DNA of 64,000 bases from JAVVEG01 sp032251455 (GTDB taxonomy: Bacteria; Pseudomonadota; Gammaproteobacteria; Pseudomonadales; Pseudohongiellaceae): the NCBI GenBank assembly GCA_032251455.1, contig JAVVEG010000001.1:1-64000 (forward strand), written 5' to 3'. The notes under the pieces were generated by a model that had not been told where the DNA came from, did not search any database, and was given only the letters and a program-made list of their open reading frames with translations. Below, in pieces: positions 47,798 to 57,366 of the stretch (the first letter of the stretch is position 1; every line of letters starts with the position of its first letter). Position numbers and translations under genes: made by a program.

Positions 47798-48655
47798 TCA
47801 AGGTTGGGTTCCAGTGTCCGGGGTCGTGTTGGATCCTGTCCCGGGCTGGTGCTCAGCACCTTTGCTCAAGTGCCCATAGATCAATTCTTCGGTAAACTCC
47901 ACACATTTGAATTCAAGCAGTTGCATGTTCTGATCCAGACGCCGGTATAAAGGCATGCGCAGGGTCCATGCCTCGGTGAATACTTCCGGGTCTTCAATTC
48001 TGGCTTCATACTGCAGCACGTCAGCAGACAGGTGGGTGTAGCGTTCCACCACACGCAAGGATTCACTGTGGAAATTGCCGGCATGATCAAACCATGAATC
48101 CGGCATCTGTTCGGTTACCTCGATGACCAGGGTATCGCCTTCCCAACTGCCCAATGAATGTCCCATCCAGCTGGGCACAGGCGCCTTGAATTCAGCCTGG
48201 TTCATGTAGACGATGCGCATGGCGCTGGCAAACTCATAAGCCATGACCAGGGTTTCCGGGGATTGCACTATCTGGAAAGGGAAGGGCATGTAGTTGGCGC
48301 GGGGAACGCCTGGCAGATAGCATTTCACCACCGGGTCCCGGGCCAACCAGTCAGCCTGGTTGGCCTGTTGTTGAGCTCTGGCTTGAGGCCGGTAAGGTAT
48401 TTCACCTCCCACCACCACTCCCAGACCCGCTGGAATTGCGCCAAAAGCCCCCAGTTCCGGTGCAGGGGGGAAGCCGGCGGCATGAGGCTCAAGATTGTAG
48501 TGAGCCGTGCCCATGGCCTGCCAGATACCATTGAAATCTGGCCTGCCATCGGCGGTACGGGGAATGCTGTTATCCGCCGCCAATGCGGGTGGCACAGACA
48601 GCAGCAAGGCCAGCAGAGCCAAAATAGACGGCACTGACTTCAGGCGGATGGACAT
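47798..48655 (-). CDS. Secreted protein of the same unnamed family, paralogue B
   Basis: A 285-residue paralogue of the neighbouring genes, with signal peptide (ILALLALLLSVPPALAADN). It keeps the block IPRTADGRPDFNGIWQ and a GSWEGDTLVIEV motif, but the C-terminal CHEGNYAL block is replaced by LLEFKCVEFTEELIYGHL, so it is the most diverged of the three. Its tail is low-complexity (Gly, Thr, Pro). A short tandem run of related bases lies just beyond its stop at 47760-47810. The function is unknown. Confidence 0.68.
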   Translation of the reverse strand: MSIRLKSVPSILALLALLLSVPPALAADNSIPRTADGRPDFNGIWQAMGTAHYNLEPHAAGFPPAPELGAFGAIPAGLGVVVGGEIPYRPQARAQQQANQADWLARDPVVKCYLPGVPRANYMPFPFQIVQSPETLVMAYEFASAMRIVYMNQAEFKAPVPSWMGHSLGSWEGDTLVIEVTEQMPDSWFDHAGNFHSESLRVVERYTHLSADVLQYEARIEDPEVFTEAWTLRMPLYRRLDQNMQLLEFKCVEFTEELIYGHLSKGAEHQPGTGSNTTPDTGTQP

Positions 48656-48712
48656 GAAATTTTTCTCCCGTTCAGCAGCTATGATCTGACCATCCAGCAG
48701 AGGCAGAGTGTT

Positions 48713-49726
48713 TTATTGTGCATCAGTTTCCATCATTTCCTGTTGCCGCGCTCCTGCCAGAATGCCCGGCAAGGCGTAATTGCCTTCATGACAGGCATAT
48801 TCGTAAATCTGCTCATCGCTGGGGCGGGCGTTGAACATCAACTCGCCGGTCCAGGGTTCGCTGAATACTGTCGGGTCTTCCACGGTGAAGCTGTACAACA
48901 CCTCAGAGCCGGAAACCCGGGAAAAGCGCTCGGTGACAACAAGGTTTTCCGAGGCGCCAAAGACGGTTTGCTGGGGGTGGAAGTTGCGGGTTTCCACGAC
49001 CAGCGTATCGTCATCCCAGCGGCCGACCGAGTCTCCCATCCATTTGTTCATGTTCGGCAGATGCTGGTCATCGATACGAATAATGCGCGCATCATGGACC
49101 ATTTCTGCCAGAATCATCACGTAATCATCAGTCTGTACAAACTGGTAGTTGTTGTTGTACATCACTGGCAGCATGGGTGGGCCGGAGTGATTGCCGAAGG
49201 ACAGCAGGCAACGCTCGGCCAGTGGACGACCTTCCGGCCCGGCATTGCGGTCAGGGGCATTCGGGTCCCGGCGGAAACGTGCCCGGGGGTCGCCGGCAAA
49301 GGGAATCTGACCATTGCTCGGTTCGATGATGATCGAGGAGCGAAACTCACCATTGATGCGTTGGATATGGGTGCCCAAATCCTTCCAGAATTCATTGTAG
49401 CCATCATCGGTATCGCCGTCATTGCCAGCCTGAGCCCCTGTCCCCGCTGCGCGATTGGGGTCGCTGGGTGCGTATTCGGCTTCCAGATACTCCTGATGAC
49501 CGCCTTCCAGCCGGGCAACCTGTTCTGGGGTCAGTGCCCGGGTTTCACCGAACTCGGCGGGACGGCTCAGGGGAGTCAGCGTGCGGTTGCTCCAGATACC
49601 CTGCAGATCCGGTCTGCCGCTGGGCGTGCGCGGAATCTCGGTACTCTGGGCCAGAGTGCTGCCGCTAAACAGCAGCGCCAAAGTTGCGGTGATGCTGATC
49701 GGGATTGTCCTGCGGAATCTGTTCAT
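48713..49726 (-). CDS. Secreted protein of the same unnamed family, paralogue C
   Basis: A 337-residue paralogue with signal peptide (ISITATLALLFSGSTLAQ). ATG 49726 has GGGAG seven bases upstream. Conserved blocks are EIPRTPSGRPDLQGIWSN, RWDDDTLVVETRNF and YEYACHEGNYALPGILAG. It matches paralogue A over nearly its full length, including the CHEGNYAL block, so A and C look like the closer pair. Probably periplasmic or outer-membrane attached; no lipobox is visible. Function unknown. Confidence 0.7.
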   Translation of the reverse strand: MNRFRRTIPISITATLALLFSGSTLAQSTEIPRTPSGRPDLQGIWSNRTLTPLSRPAEFGETRALTPEQVARLEGGHQEYLEAEYAPSDPNRAAGTGAQAGNDGDTDDGYNEFWKDLGTHIQRINGEFRSSIIIEPSNGQIPFAGDPRARFRRDPNAPDRNAGPEGRPLAERCLLSFGNHSGPPMLPVMYNNNYQFVQTDDYVMILAEMVHDARIIRIDDQHLPNMNKWMGDSVGRWDDDTLVVETRNFHPQQTVFGASENLVVTERFSRVSGSEVLYSFTVEDPTVFSEPWTGELMFNARPSDEQIYEYACHEGNYALPGILAGARQQEMMETDAQ

Positions 49727-49863
49727 CTCGAAGCTCCCCCTGGATACCATGACGATGTCATGGTTATTGATGATTTGAGACGATTATTGAACAAACAGGT
49801 GAGCAGATTCAAGCCTGCTCACCTGGGTGAGGATCAATGCAACTGACTGAGTGCGTCACGCAA

Positions 49864-50775
49864 TCAATCGGTGGTAGCGGATTCACTGGCTACAATTTTT
49901 GGATGTGCCAGCAGCCATTCCACCACTTTTTCACTGAATACCGGAGAAATGGCTGGGATATGGGAGCCCTCGGCGATCGTCCAGAGTTCGCTGGAGCCAC
50001 CGGGCCGGCAATCCTGGGTATAACGGGTAACCGTGGTCTCCAGGCCTGCCAGGCCTTGTTCCAGATCGAGGGTACCGGCGACCAGACCTTCAGCCTTGCA
50101 ACCGTTATAGGCGGCCCAACGCTCGACGGTTTCAATTGCGCCCGGATAAACATTGCCGCGTATTTCATCGCCCGCGTAGGCTATGGTGCCATCAGCGGTG
50201 CCATGAATTTGCAGAATATGTACAGGGTTGGCTGGAGCAGGGCGCGGTACTGTTGCCTCGGCACCAGCCAGGCTGGCCAGACCGGCTATGACATTGGAGT
50301 ATTCATGCGCAGTGCGGTAGGACATGAAGCCGCCATTGGAATGTCCGATCAGGTAGATGCGACGTTCGTCGATGCTGTACTGTTTTTTCACGGCATCGAT
50401 GATGGCGAGCACATAGGCGGCATCATCCTGTTCGCTGCCAAAAAAATTGCAGCAGGCATCAGAGGCATTCCAGAACCGGTTGTTCTGGCCACCGGCTTCC
50501 TGGGTGCCATCCGGCGTCGCCAGCAGAAAGCCATAACGCTCGGTGAGGCTGCTGAATTTCATGTAGCCGTCCTGGCCGTTGCCACTGGAACCATATCCGT
50601 GCAGCAGGACGATCAGTGGGGCTGGCGTGTTATCCGAGTAGTTGCTGGGTACATGCAACGGGACATCACCGCGGCCGGCATCGATGGTGCGTGCCGATGT
50701 CGGTTGGGCCAAAAGAGGTTGAACCAGAATGGAGCTGGTCAGAGTGACCAGCAGCAGGGTGAGCAGAGTACGCAT
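49864..50775 (-). CDS. Secreted esterase, PHB-depolymerase/LpqC-like
   Basis: A 303-residue alpha/beta hydrolase with a signal peptide (LLTLLLVTLTSSILVQPLLAQ). The oxyanion region is LIVLLHGYGSSG, the nucleophile elbow is LIGHSNGGFMS, and the cysteine-rich ASDACCNFFG plus the late histidine in AEGSHIPAI are typical of the PHB depolymerase / feruloyl-esterase (CE1-like) group. It likely cleaves ester bonds in polymers or in plant-derived aromatics; the substrate is not certain. It lies next to the three-paralogue cluster and the amidase, on the same strand. Confidence 0.85.
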   Translation of the reverse strand: MRTLLTLLLVTLTSSILVQPLLAQPTSARTIDAGRGDVPLHVPSNYSDNTPAPLIVLLHGYGSSGNGQDGYMKFSSLTERYGFLLATPDGTQEAGGQNNRFWNASDACCNFFGSEQDDAAYVLAIIDAVKKQYSIDERRIYLIGHSNGGFMSYRTAHEYSNVIAGLASLAGAEATVPRPAPANPVHILQIHGTADGTIAYAGDEIRGNVYPGAIETVERWAAYNGCKAEGLVAGTLDLEQGLAGLETTVTRYTQDCRPGGSSELWTIAEGSHIPAISPVFSEKVVEWLLAHPKIVASESATTD

Positions 50776-50912
50776 AGAATCAATCCTTAAATGTTAACTG
50801 TTCAGACAGGTTGGTGATTATTAGCATATGCCCTGGCCATCAGCAAGCCAAAGTCGGGCAGTCCAAGCCAGCCAAAGCCAGCCAAAGCCAGACAATTCAA
50901 TTTGAACGCTGG
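50776..50912. other. Spacer with short tandem repeats
   Basis: A 137-base spacer between the esterase and amidase genes. Around 50866-50893 a 10-base unit GCCAAAGCCA is repeated exactly twice (50871-50880, 50881-50890), with further imperfect copies before. No terminator hairpin is seen. The repeats are too few to suggest a functional array. Confidence 0.6.
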
Positions 50913-52505
50913 TCATGGAGCCTTTCTCGCTTTGCTGTTGAGCTCATAATCATAGGCCAGTGCCAGCAATTCGGGTTCACTGAAAGCGCCGGCAAAGAAA
51001 GACAGGCCGACCGGTCGACCGGCAATAAAACCTGCCGGTACAGTAATGCTAGGGTAACCTGAAACAGCAGCCAGACTGGAACTGGATACATAGTTCACAC
51101 TGGCAGACTGGTCTCCCTGTTCCAGGTCGACTGCCCAGCCTGGACCATTGCTGGGTGCGACAAAAGCATCCAGTTGCTGGGTCAGCAGGGCATCATCAAT
51201 AAGACCCTGGCTCCAGCGTTTACTGTTCGCCAGTGCTTCCAGGTAAGCCGGATCAGTCAAATCACCCTTGGTCTGGGCCTGTTCAAACAGTTCCTGCCCG
51301 AAGTAAGGCATGGCGGTTTCGGCATTGTCCCGATTGAAACGGATCAAATCGGCCAGACTGCGCATCTCGCCGCCTCGATTCTGCAGATAGGCATTCAGAT
51401 CGTGCTTGAATTCATACAACAGTACCTCGAACTCAGCTGCATTGAAGGCGGCCGGCAGCGTCATGTCGACATCGATCAGTTCGGCCCCCGCTTGCTGCAG
51501 AATCTGCAATTGCGTCTGCATCAACTGGTCTACCTGGGGGTTGCGTGTAAACAGTGTGCGCAGAACCCCGATGCGCTTGCCATTCAGTGCGCCAGCCTGC
51601 AGGAACTGTGTGTAGTCGATCATCTCGGCGTTGGCAGCATTTTCGGTAATACTGTCAGCGGGATCGGTTGCGACCATGGCGCTGAGCAGGACGGCAGCAT
51701 CGCTGACGGTTCTGGCCAGGGGTCCCGCGGTATCCTGGCTGTGTGCGATGGGAATGATGCCGCTGCGTGAAATCAAGCCCAGGCTTGGTTTGATGCCGAC
51801 AACGCCATTGTTGGCTGCAGGGCAGATAATGGAACCGTCAGTTTCTGTGCCAATGGCTACGCTGACCATATTGGCCGTCACCGCCACTGCGGAACCGGAA
51901 CTGGAACCACAGGGGGTATAGGCGGGAGCATACGGGTTGCGGGTTTGACCTCCACGTGCCGACCAGCCACTGGAAGACTGGCTGGAGCGAAAATTGGCCC
52001 ACTCACTCAGGTTGGCCTTGCCCAGTATGATGGCCCCCGCCTCGCGCAGTTGCTGGACCAGAAAAGCATCCCTGGCAGGCCTTGGTGCATCGAGCAAAGC
52101 CAGGCTGCCGGCTGTGGTTTTCATGCCGTCGGCAGTATCGATATTGTCTTTCAACAGGAGCGGAATACCATGCAGCGCCGAGCGGACATTGCCCTCCAGG
52201 CGTTCGGCATCCAGGGCGGCAGCAATGGTGAGAGCCTCAGGGTTTGTTTCCAGCACCGCGTTCAGTTCAGGGTTCAATGTCTCGATTTGGTGCAGGTAAT
52301 ACTCGACCAGGCTGACTGCGGTCAAGCTTCCCTGGGCCATCATTGACTGCAGGTCATGGATACTGGCCTCCTCGATCAGCAACGGCTGTGGCGCAGGAGG
52401 CGGCATTGATCCAGACTCTGGTCTTTCGCCTGTGCCCTGATCACAAGCGGTCAGCAACAGAAACAGCAGGATTGACAGGGCAGGGAGAACAGTATCGGGT
52501 TTCAT
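50913..52505 (-). CDS. Lipoprotein amidase (amidase signature family)
   Basis: A 530-residue amidase with a lipoprotein signal (LLFLLLTACDQG; lipobox LTAC). The catalytic core is of the Ser-cisSer-Lys type: the lysine in IPLLLKDNIDTADGMKTTAG, and the Gly/Ser-rich motif CGSSSGSAVAVTANMVS, with the nucleophile region ETDGSIICPAANNG following. Such enzymes hydrolyse a range of amides. The membrane anchor puts the reaction in the periplasm or on the cell surface. It is probably transcribed with the esterase and the three paralogues, though the 137-base spacer might separate them. Confidence 0.88.
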   Translation of the reverse strand: MKPDTVLPALSILLFLLLTACDQGTGERPESGSMPPPAPQPLLIEEASIHDLQSMMAQGSLTAVSLVEYYLHQIETLNPELNAVLETNPEALTIAAALDAERLEGNVRSALHGIPLLLKDNIDTADGMKTTAGSLALLDAPRPARDAFLVQQLREAGAIILGKANLSEWANFRSSQSSSGWSARGGQTRNPYAPAYTPCGSSSGSAVAVTANMVSVAIGTETDGSIICPAANNGVVGIKPSLGLISRSGIIPIAHSQDTAGPLARTVSDAAVLLSAMVATDPADSITENAANAEMIDYTQFLQAGALNGKRIGVLRTLFTRNPQVDQLMQTQLQILQQAGAELIDVDMTLPAAFNAAEFEVLLYEFKHDLNAYLQNRGGEMRSLADLIRFNRDNAETAMPYFGQELFEQAQTKGDLTDPAYLEALANSKRWSQGLIDDALLTQQLDAFVAPSNGPGWAVDLEQGDQSASVNYVSSSSLAAVSGYPSITVPAGFIAGRPVGLSFFAGAFSEPELLALAYDYELNSKARKAP

Positions 52506-52704
52506 GGTCGGGGTTCCTGCTGAGTCGGAAGGAATTGGGGAAAATTTCAGGTAAACGATGAAGAATGAGTGTCAGCCAGCAGCAGGGGAAAGTCAATTGC
52601 CGGTTCGGACAGCCGGTTCAGGCAATAAGGGCCGTTGCCAAAGTGATTGACCTGCGCTGATATTTTACCGATTATTCCCGCCAATTCCCGCTGCGGTGAT
52701 TCCC

Positions 52705-53877
52705 ATGGATAAGCTTGATCTGACCACCTTGCGACTGAGCATCATGCTCATTTCTGTCGTATGCGCGCTGGTCCTGGCGATTGTATGGCGGATCAATCGT
52801 GAATTGCCAGGCGTTCTGCAGTGGTTGCTGGGTGTCTGGGTCAATACGCTGACCTTTCTGGGAGGGCTGTTCCTCAGTTTCGGGCAGATTGCCGAGGTCT
52901 GGTTTATCTTTTTCTCCAACACGCTCTCCCTGACTGCGCTATTGCTGATGCTTGAAGGCTCTCTGCGCTTTCGTGGATTTTCCTCCCCGCACCGCTGGCG
53001 CCTGGTTTTTGTCCTGGTGCCGGTCTTTGCCTTGCTGACCATGAGCAATCTTGATGCACCGCTGAGGCGTTTTCTGATTCACGACCTGCTGTCTGCGTCG
53101 ATGCTTGTCGCCGCGGCACTGGTTATGGTCTGGCGCAGCAGTGCAGAGGAGTTCAGAGTCTATGTCTACTCTTCGCTGTTCAGTCTTGCCCTAGCTTTGA
53201 CCTTTCTCGCCCGTTCCCTGCTTAGCTGGACTGCCTCGCCAGAGGCCCTGGCCAATGGCCTGTGGATCGAAATGTTGCTGTATATCGTCATTTTGCTTTA
53301 TGTCATCGGCTGGACCTATACATTGATAGCAGCGTGTTATTTCAAGGCTCATCAGCATGTGCTTAAACTGGCGCGTGAAGACCCTCTCACAGGACTTCCC
53401 AACCGGCGTAGCATCGATGAAACCCTGCACCTGACCCTGGTGCAGGCACAAAGAAGTGGTCAGGGTTTTGCCCTGTTCCTGCTGGATCTGGATAATTTCA
53501 AGGCGGTCAATGACAGTCATGGTCATGCCCTCGGCGACCAGTTGTTGCAGGAGGTGGCAAGGCGATTGCAGCGCTTCAAGCGTGATGCCGATTTTGTTGG
53601 CCGCCTTGGTGGTGATGAGTTCTTGCTGATTCTGCATGATATTCAGGATATGACATCCGAGCAGAAGGCAATGCGACGGTTGCGCAATTCGGTTGCGGGT
53701 ACGGTCTCCCTGGAAGGCCGGGAGCTGCCCATAGAGCCGAGTATTGGTTTGGCTTTGTGGCCGCAGGATGGGGATACAGCAGACCAGTTGTTGAGGGTGG
53801 CCGACAGGAAAATGTATCGACAGAAACAGACTCAGCCAGCTTCAGATTTTAACTCCAAAGAGTTGCCTGCCTCCTGA
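52705..53877 (+). CDS. Membrane-bound diguanylate cyclase (GGDEF)
   Basis: A 390-residue protein with about six N-terminal membrane helices (to residue ~220) and a C-terminal GGDEF domain (DPLTGLPNRRSIDE, FLLDLDNFKAVNDSHGHALG). The active-site motif RLGGDEFLLIL is intact, so it should make cyclic di-GMP. The RxxD inhibitory site is not evident just upstream of the motif (KRDADFVGRLGG has a shorter spacing). The sensory part is unnamed. ATG 52705 is preferred over GTG 52696. The stop overlaps the start of the next gene by one base, so the two genes are coupled. Confidence 0.9.
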   Translation: MDKLDLTTLRLSIMLISVVCALVLAIVWRINRELPGVLQWLLGVWVNTLTFLGGLFLSFGQIAEVWFIFFSNTLSLTALLLMLEGSLRFRGFSSPHRWRLVFVLVPVFALLTMSNLDAPLRRFLIHDLLSASMLVAAALVMVWRSSAEEFRVYVYSSLFSLALALTFLARSLLSWTASPEALANGLWIEMLLYIVILLYVIGWTYTLIAACYFKAHQHVLKLAREDPLTGLPNRRSIDETLHLTLVQAQRSGQGFALFLLDLDNFKAVNDSHGHALGDQLLQEVARRLQRFKRDADFVGRLGGDEFLLILHDIQDMTSEQKAMRRLRNSVAGTVSLEGRELPIEPSIGLALWPQDGDTADQLLRVADRKMYRQKQTQPASDFNSKELPAS

Positions 53878-54740
53878 TGTTGACTCCCATCAAGGTACTC
53901 AGGTTATCGGTTTTCGCTGCTCTGGCAACCATGGCGCTGAAAATTGGTGCCTGGGCTGTTACCGATTCAGTGGCCTATCTTTCTGATGCTGTTGAATCCC
54001 TGGTCAATCTGCTGGCAGCAGGTTTTGCCATATTGATGGTCAGTTGGGCCCAGCAGCCGGCCGATGAAGGTCATCCTTTCGGGCATGGTAAAGCGGAGTA
54101 TTTTTCCGCAGCCTTTGAAGGTGGCATGATCGTTTGTGCCGCCCTGGCCATCCTCCTCACTGCCGCAGAACGCTTTCTGAATCCAGTAGAGTTGGGGGCA
54201 TTGGAGCTGGGTACAGTCTTGTCCATTCTGGCCAGCGCAGTGAACCTGGTGGTAGCCAGACTGCTGTTCACGGTGGGCAAGGCGAACGGCTCTCCAGCGT
54301 TGCTGGCGGACAGCAAACATCTGTTGACTGATGTCTGGACTACCGCCGGTGTCGTGCTCGGCCTGGGGTTGGCCTGGTTGACCGGTATGAGTTGGCTGGA
54401 TCCCTTGTTGGCCGTGCTGGTCGCCATGAATATTTTGTATGCAGGCTTTCGTCTGTTGACTCATGCCATGAGCGCTTTGATGGATGCCGCCCTGCCTGGC
54501 CAGCAACGCGCTGGTCTTGAATCTGCACTGAACCGGCTACTGTATGAGGAAGGCCGGTATGGCGAGTGCCGTCTGCTCAATTTGCGTACCCGTTCTGCGG
54601 GTCAGGAGTCGCATGCCGAGCTTGAACTACTGGTTCCCGGCGATTGGACTGTACGCCAGGGACATGCACTTGCCGACCAGCTTGCCCTGGTTGCCAGCAA
54701 GATGGGGGTCAGGCTGGTTGTGCATGTCGAGCCGCTTTGA
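53877..54740 (+). CDS. Cation diffusion facilitator family transporter
   Basis: A 287-residue CDF metal-ion exporter with six helices. The DAVESLVNLLA motif of the second helix, GHPFGHGKAEYFSA after it, and SKHLLTDVWTTAG of the fifth helix (H-x3-D metal site) are visible; a C-terminal cytoplasmic domain follows. The motif DAVES in helix 2 differs from the Asp-x3-Asp of FieF, so this is another subgroup and metal specificity is uncertain. The gene overlaps the diguanylate cyclase stop by one base (TGATG), suggesting that both are made from one message. Confidence 0.92.
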   Translation: MLTPIKVLRLSVFAALATMALKIGAWAVTDSVAYLSDAVESLVNLLAAGFAILMVSWAQQPADEGHPFGHGKAEYFSAAFEGGMIVCAALAILLTAAERFLNPVELGALELGTVLSILASAVNLVVARLLFTVGKANGSPALLADSKHLLTDVWTTAGVVLGLGLAWLTGMSWLDPLLAVLVAMNILYAGFRLLTHAMSALMDAALPGQQRAGLESALNRLLYEEGRYGECRLLNLRTRSAGQESHAELELLVPGDWTVRQGHALADQLALVASKMGVRLVVHVEPL

Positions 54741-54897
54741 ATCTGAGCATTACAATTTGTAAAGATTTAATGTGAAAAAATAACGCGTCTGGCCGGTTTT
54801 ACAGGTAGAATCGCCCGTTTTTACAGATTGCAGATTGATCAGGGGGGGCTGGTCAGCTCTGGCTTTTTGATTTCATGCTATCCAAAGGAAAGCCGCG

Positions 54898-57351
54898 TTG
54901 AAACTGTCCTCCGCCCTGATTATCTGGCCTCGTTGTTCATTGATTTTGCTGTTGTTGGCGAACACCGTCTGGGCGCAGCCCCCAGCTCCTCTAGCACAAG
55001 CTCCTGCAGTACAAGCTACCGAAACCCGACTCGGACGTGAAATACGGATTCCACTGCAGCGTTTTGAAGAAAACAGTTTTGGCATAAATATCGACGGCAG
55101 AGTCGATGAGGCAGCCTGGAAACAGGTGGAGCCGGTCAGCGGGATGAGGATCATCGATCCAGAGACGCTGGCAGCGGCGCCGTATAAAACCTATATCCGG
55201 GTACTGTATACCGATGATGGGCTCTATATGTCGGTGGATATGGAGCAACCACTGGACACGCTGGTGCAACGTATTGCTGCCAGGGACAATCGTGATGTGA
55301 GTCGTGACCGGATCACATTTACCCTGGATACTTCCAGTGAAGGTCAGTATGGTTATTGGGTCAGTCTGGCCCTGGGTGACAGCCAACTGGATGGCACCAT
55401 TCTTCCAGAACGGCAGTACACCAGCCAGTGGGATGGGGCCTGGTATGGGGCCACGGCAGTAACCGAAACGGGCTGGTCAGCAGAGTTCTACCTGCCCTGG
55501 GGGCAGTTATCCATGCCCTTGCGGGAAGACAAGCGTACCATTGGGGTTTATGTCGAACGAGTGGTTGCACATCTGAATCAGAACTGGGCCTGGCCTCCAA
55601 TTGCCCGGTCGAATCCGATTTTCATGAGCAATTTCCCCTTGCTGGAACTGGATGGGGTCAACCCGCGGCAACAATGGAGTCTGTTCCCTTCCACGGCTTC
55701 CACGTATGATGATATTGACAAGAAATGGCGCCACCGTACCGGAGCTGATATTTTTTGGCGACCTTCCAGCAATTTCCAGCTGACAGCAACGGTGAATCCT
55801 GATTTCGGCTCGGCCGAAGCCGACGATGTCGTGGTCAATCTGACTGCCACCGAGGTGTTCTTTCCGGAAAAAAGGCTTTTTTTCCAGGAAGGTCAGGAAA
55901 TTTTCAATACGAATCTGCGCTCCAACGGCAGCTCCGGCAAGCGCTTCACCATTATCAATACCCGGCGTATCGGGGGCCGTCCACGCTCGCCTGATCTGCC
56001 TGCCGGGGTCAGCCTGCCTGCACGCGAGCGCATACAGAATTCAGACTTGATGGGTGCGGCCAAGGTAACCGGTCAGGCGGGGAAACTCCGTTATGGTCTG
56101 TTGGCGGCGATCGAAGATGAAACCACCTTCCATGCCGGCGGACTCAGTATCGATCAGGATGGCCGCGATTTTGCTGCTGTGCGACTGCTGTATGAAGATA
56201 CCGGCGGGGGAGCAGCCTACCGGGGCCTGGGTTATATCGGTACGCTGGTAGCGCACCCCGAATCCGACGCGGCGGTGCATGCCGTGGACTTTCATTACCT
56301 GACCAACGGAGGCGTCTGGAATTTCGATGGGCAGCTGGTTGCCTCTGATGTGGATGACAAGGGTGAAGGTTTTGGCGCCTACACGGATATCATTTATGCG
56401 CCACGACAGGGCATGACACATACCCTGAATCTGAGCTGGCTGGATGACAAGCTGGAAGTCAACGACTTTGGTTTCCTGGATCGCAATGATTCAAGAGAGG
56501 CCTGGTACCGGTTCGAATGGATCAAGACCGGCCTGACCCGCGTGCGCGATATCCGCTTCAATCCATTCATCCGCTATGAAGAAAACCGGGATGGGGATCG
56601 CATCAATAATGCCATTCCTGTCATGAGCATGACGGTAACCCTGAATAACCTGGATCGCTTCACCGCCAACTTCCAGCATTTCCCCAAGCGCTATGACGAT
56701 CTGAACAGCTTCGGTAATGGCACGTTCGGAGTGCGGGAGCGCAACAATTACAGTTTCAGCTACCAGACTGACAGAGCCAAGCGTTTTTCCTATCGCCTGG
56801 GGGCTGGCACATCGACCGAATTTGCCGGCGGCAACAGTCACTCCATTGATGGACAGATCAACTGGCGCCCGCAGGATAATCTGAGTTTTTCCGCTGAAGT
56901 CAATTTTGATGACCGGGATGGCTGGTTGCTGCATCAGGGCGGGCAGGATTTTACCGCGTTCAATACCGAGCAGTGGCGCACCAATTTCCGCTTCGAGTAT
57001 TTCATCAGCGCCAAGCAGCAGCTGACTGCCGGTCTGCAATGGGTTGGCATACGGGCCAGAGAGGATCGTTTTTTCATTCTGCCCAACGATGCGCCAAGCA
57101 AAAACCGCGATCTGATCGAAGGCAGCAAACCGCCCGGACCAACCGACAGTTTTTCAATCTCGCAGATGAATTTCCAGTTGCGTTACCGGTGGGAGATAGC
57201 TCCCCTGTCGGATTTGTTTGTGGTTTATACCCGCAATGCCAATAATCGCGCCAATGGGTTGGTGCCATTCAATGACCAGTTTGATGGAGCCTGGACAGAT
57301 CCTCTGATCAGTCAACTGGTCATCAAGCTGCGTTATCGACTGGGGACATGA
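54898..57351 (+). CDS. DUF5916-domain outer-membrane protein with CBM9-like N-terminus
   Basis: An 817-residue secreted protein. The start is a TTG at 54898, with AAAGGAA eight bases upstream, followed by a signal peptide (SLILLLLANTVWAQ). The N-terminal region (about residues 60-260) resembles the carbohydrate-binding CBM9 fold, with NIDGRVDEAAWKQVE. The rest matches DUF5916, with VNPDFGSAEADDVVVNLT and FPEKRLFFQEGQEIF, and ends in beta-strands (QLVIKLRYRLGT), as expected for an outer-membrane barrel. The function is not known. It is preceded by a 157-base spacer with a TTACA-N3-TGTAA repeat at 54750-54762. Confidence 0.88.
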   Translation: MKLSSALIIWPRCSLILLLLANTVWAQPPAPLAQAPAVQATETRLGREIRIPLQRFEENSFGINIDGRVDEAAWKQVEPVSGMRIIDPETLAAAPYKTYIRVLYTDDGLYMSVDMEQPLDTLVQRIAARDNRDVSRDRITFTLDTSSEGQYGYWVSLALGDSQLDGTILPERQYTSQWDGAWYGATAVTETGWSAEFYLPWGQLSMPLREDKRTIGVYVERVVAHLNQNWAWPPIARSNPIFMSNFPLLELDGVNPRQQWSLFPSTASTYDDIDKKWRHRTGADIFWRPSSNFQLTATVNPDFGSAEADDVVVNLTATEVFFPEKRLFFQEGQEIFNTNLRSNGSSGKRFTIINTRRIGGRPRSPDLPAGVSLPARERIQNSDLMGAAKVTGQAGKLRYGLLAAIEDETTFHAGGLSIDQDGRDFAAVRLLYEDTGGGAAYRGLGYIGTLVAHPESDAAVHAVDFHYLTNGGVWNFDGQLVASDVDDKGEGFGAYTDIIYAPRQGMTHTLNLSWLDDKLEVNDFGFLDRNDSREAWYRFEWIKTGLTRVRDIRFNPFIRYEENRDGDRINNAIPVMSMTVTLNNLDRFTANFQHFPKRYDDLNSFGNGTFGVRERNNYSFSYQTDRAKRFSYRLGAGTSTEFAGGNSHSIDGQINWRPQDNLSFSAEVNFDDRDGWLLHQGGQDFTAFNTEQWRTNFRFEYFISAKQQLTAGLQWVGIRAREDRFFILPNDAPSKNRDLIEGSKPPGPTDSFSISQMNFQLRYRWEIAPLSDLFVVYTRNANNRANGLVPFNDQFDGAWTDPLISQLVIKLRYRLGT

Positions 57352-57366
57352 TGCGGTCCGGGGTGC

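Noticed and set aside
48716..49846. A 376-codon rightward frame opposite paralogue C
   Set aside because: Antisense to a gene with signal peptide and conserved family blocks; its codons have no membrane, signal or motif structure.
50866..50893. GCCAAAGCCA repeat considered as a CRISPR-like array
   Set aside because: Only two exact adjacent units, no spacers and no cas genes.
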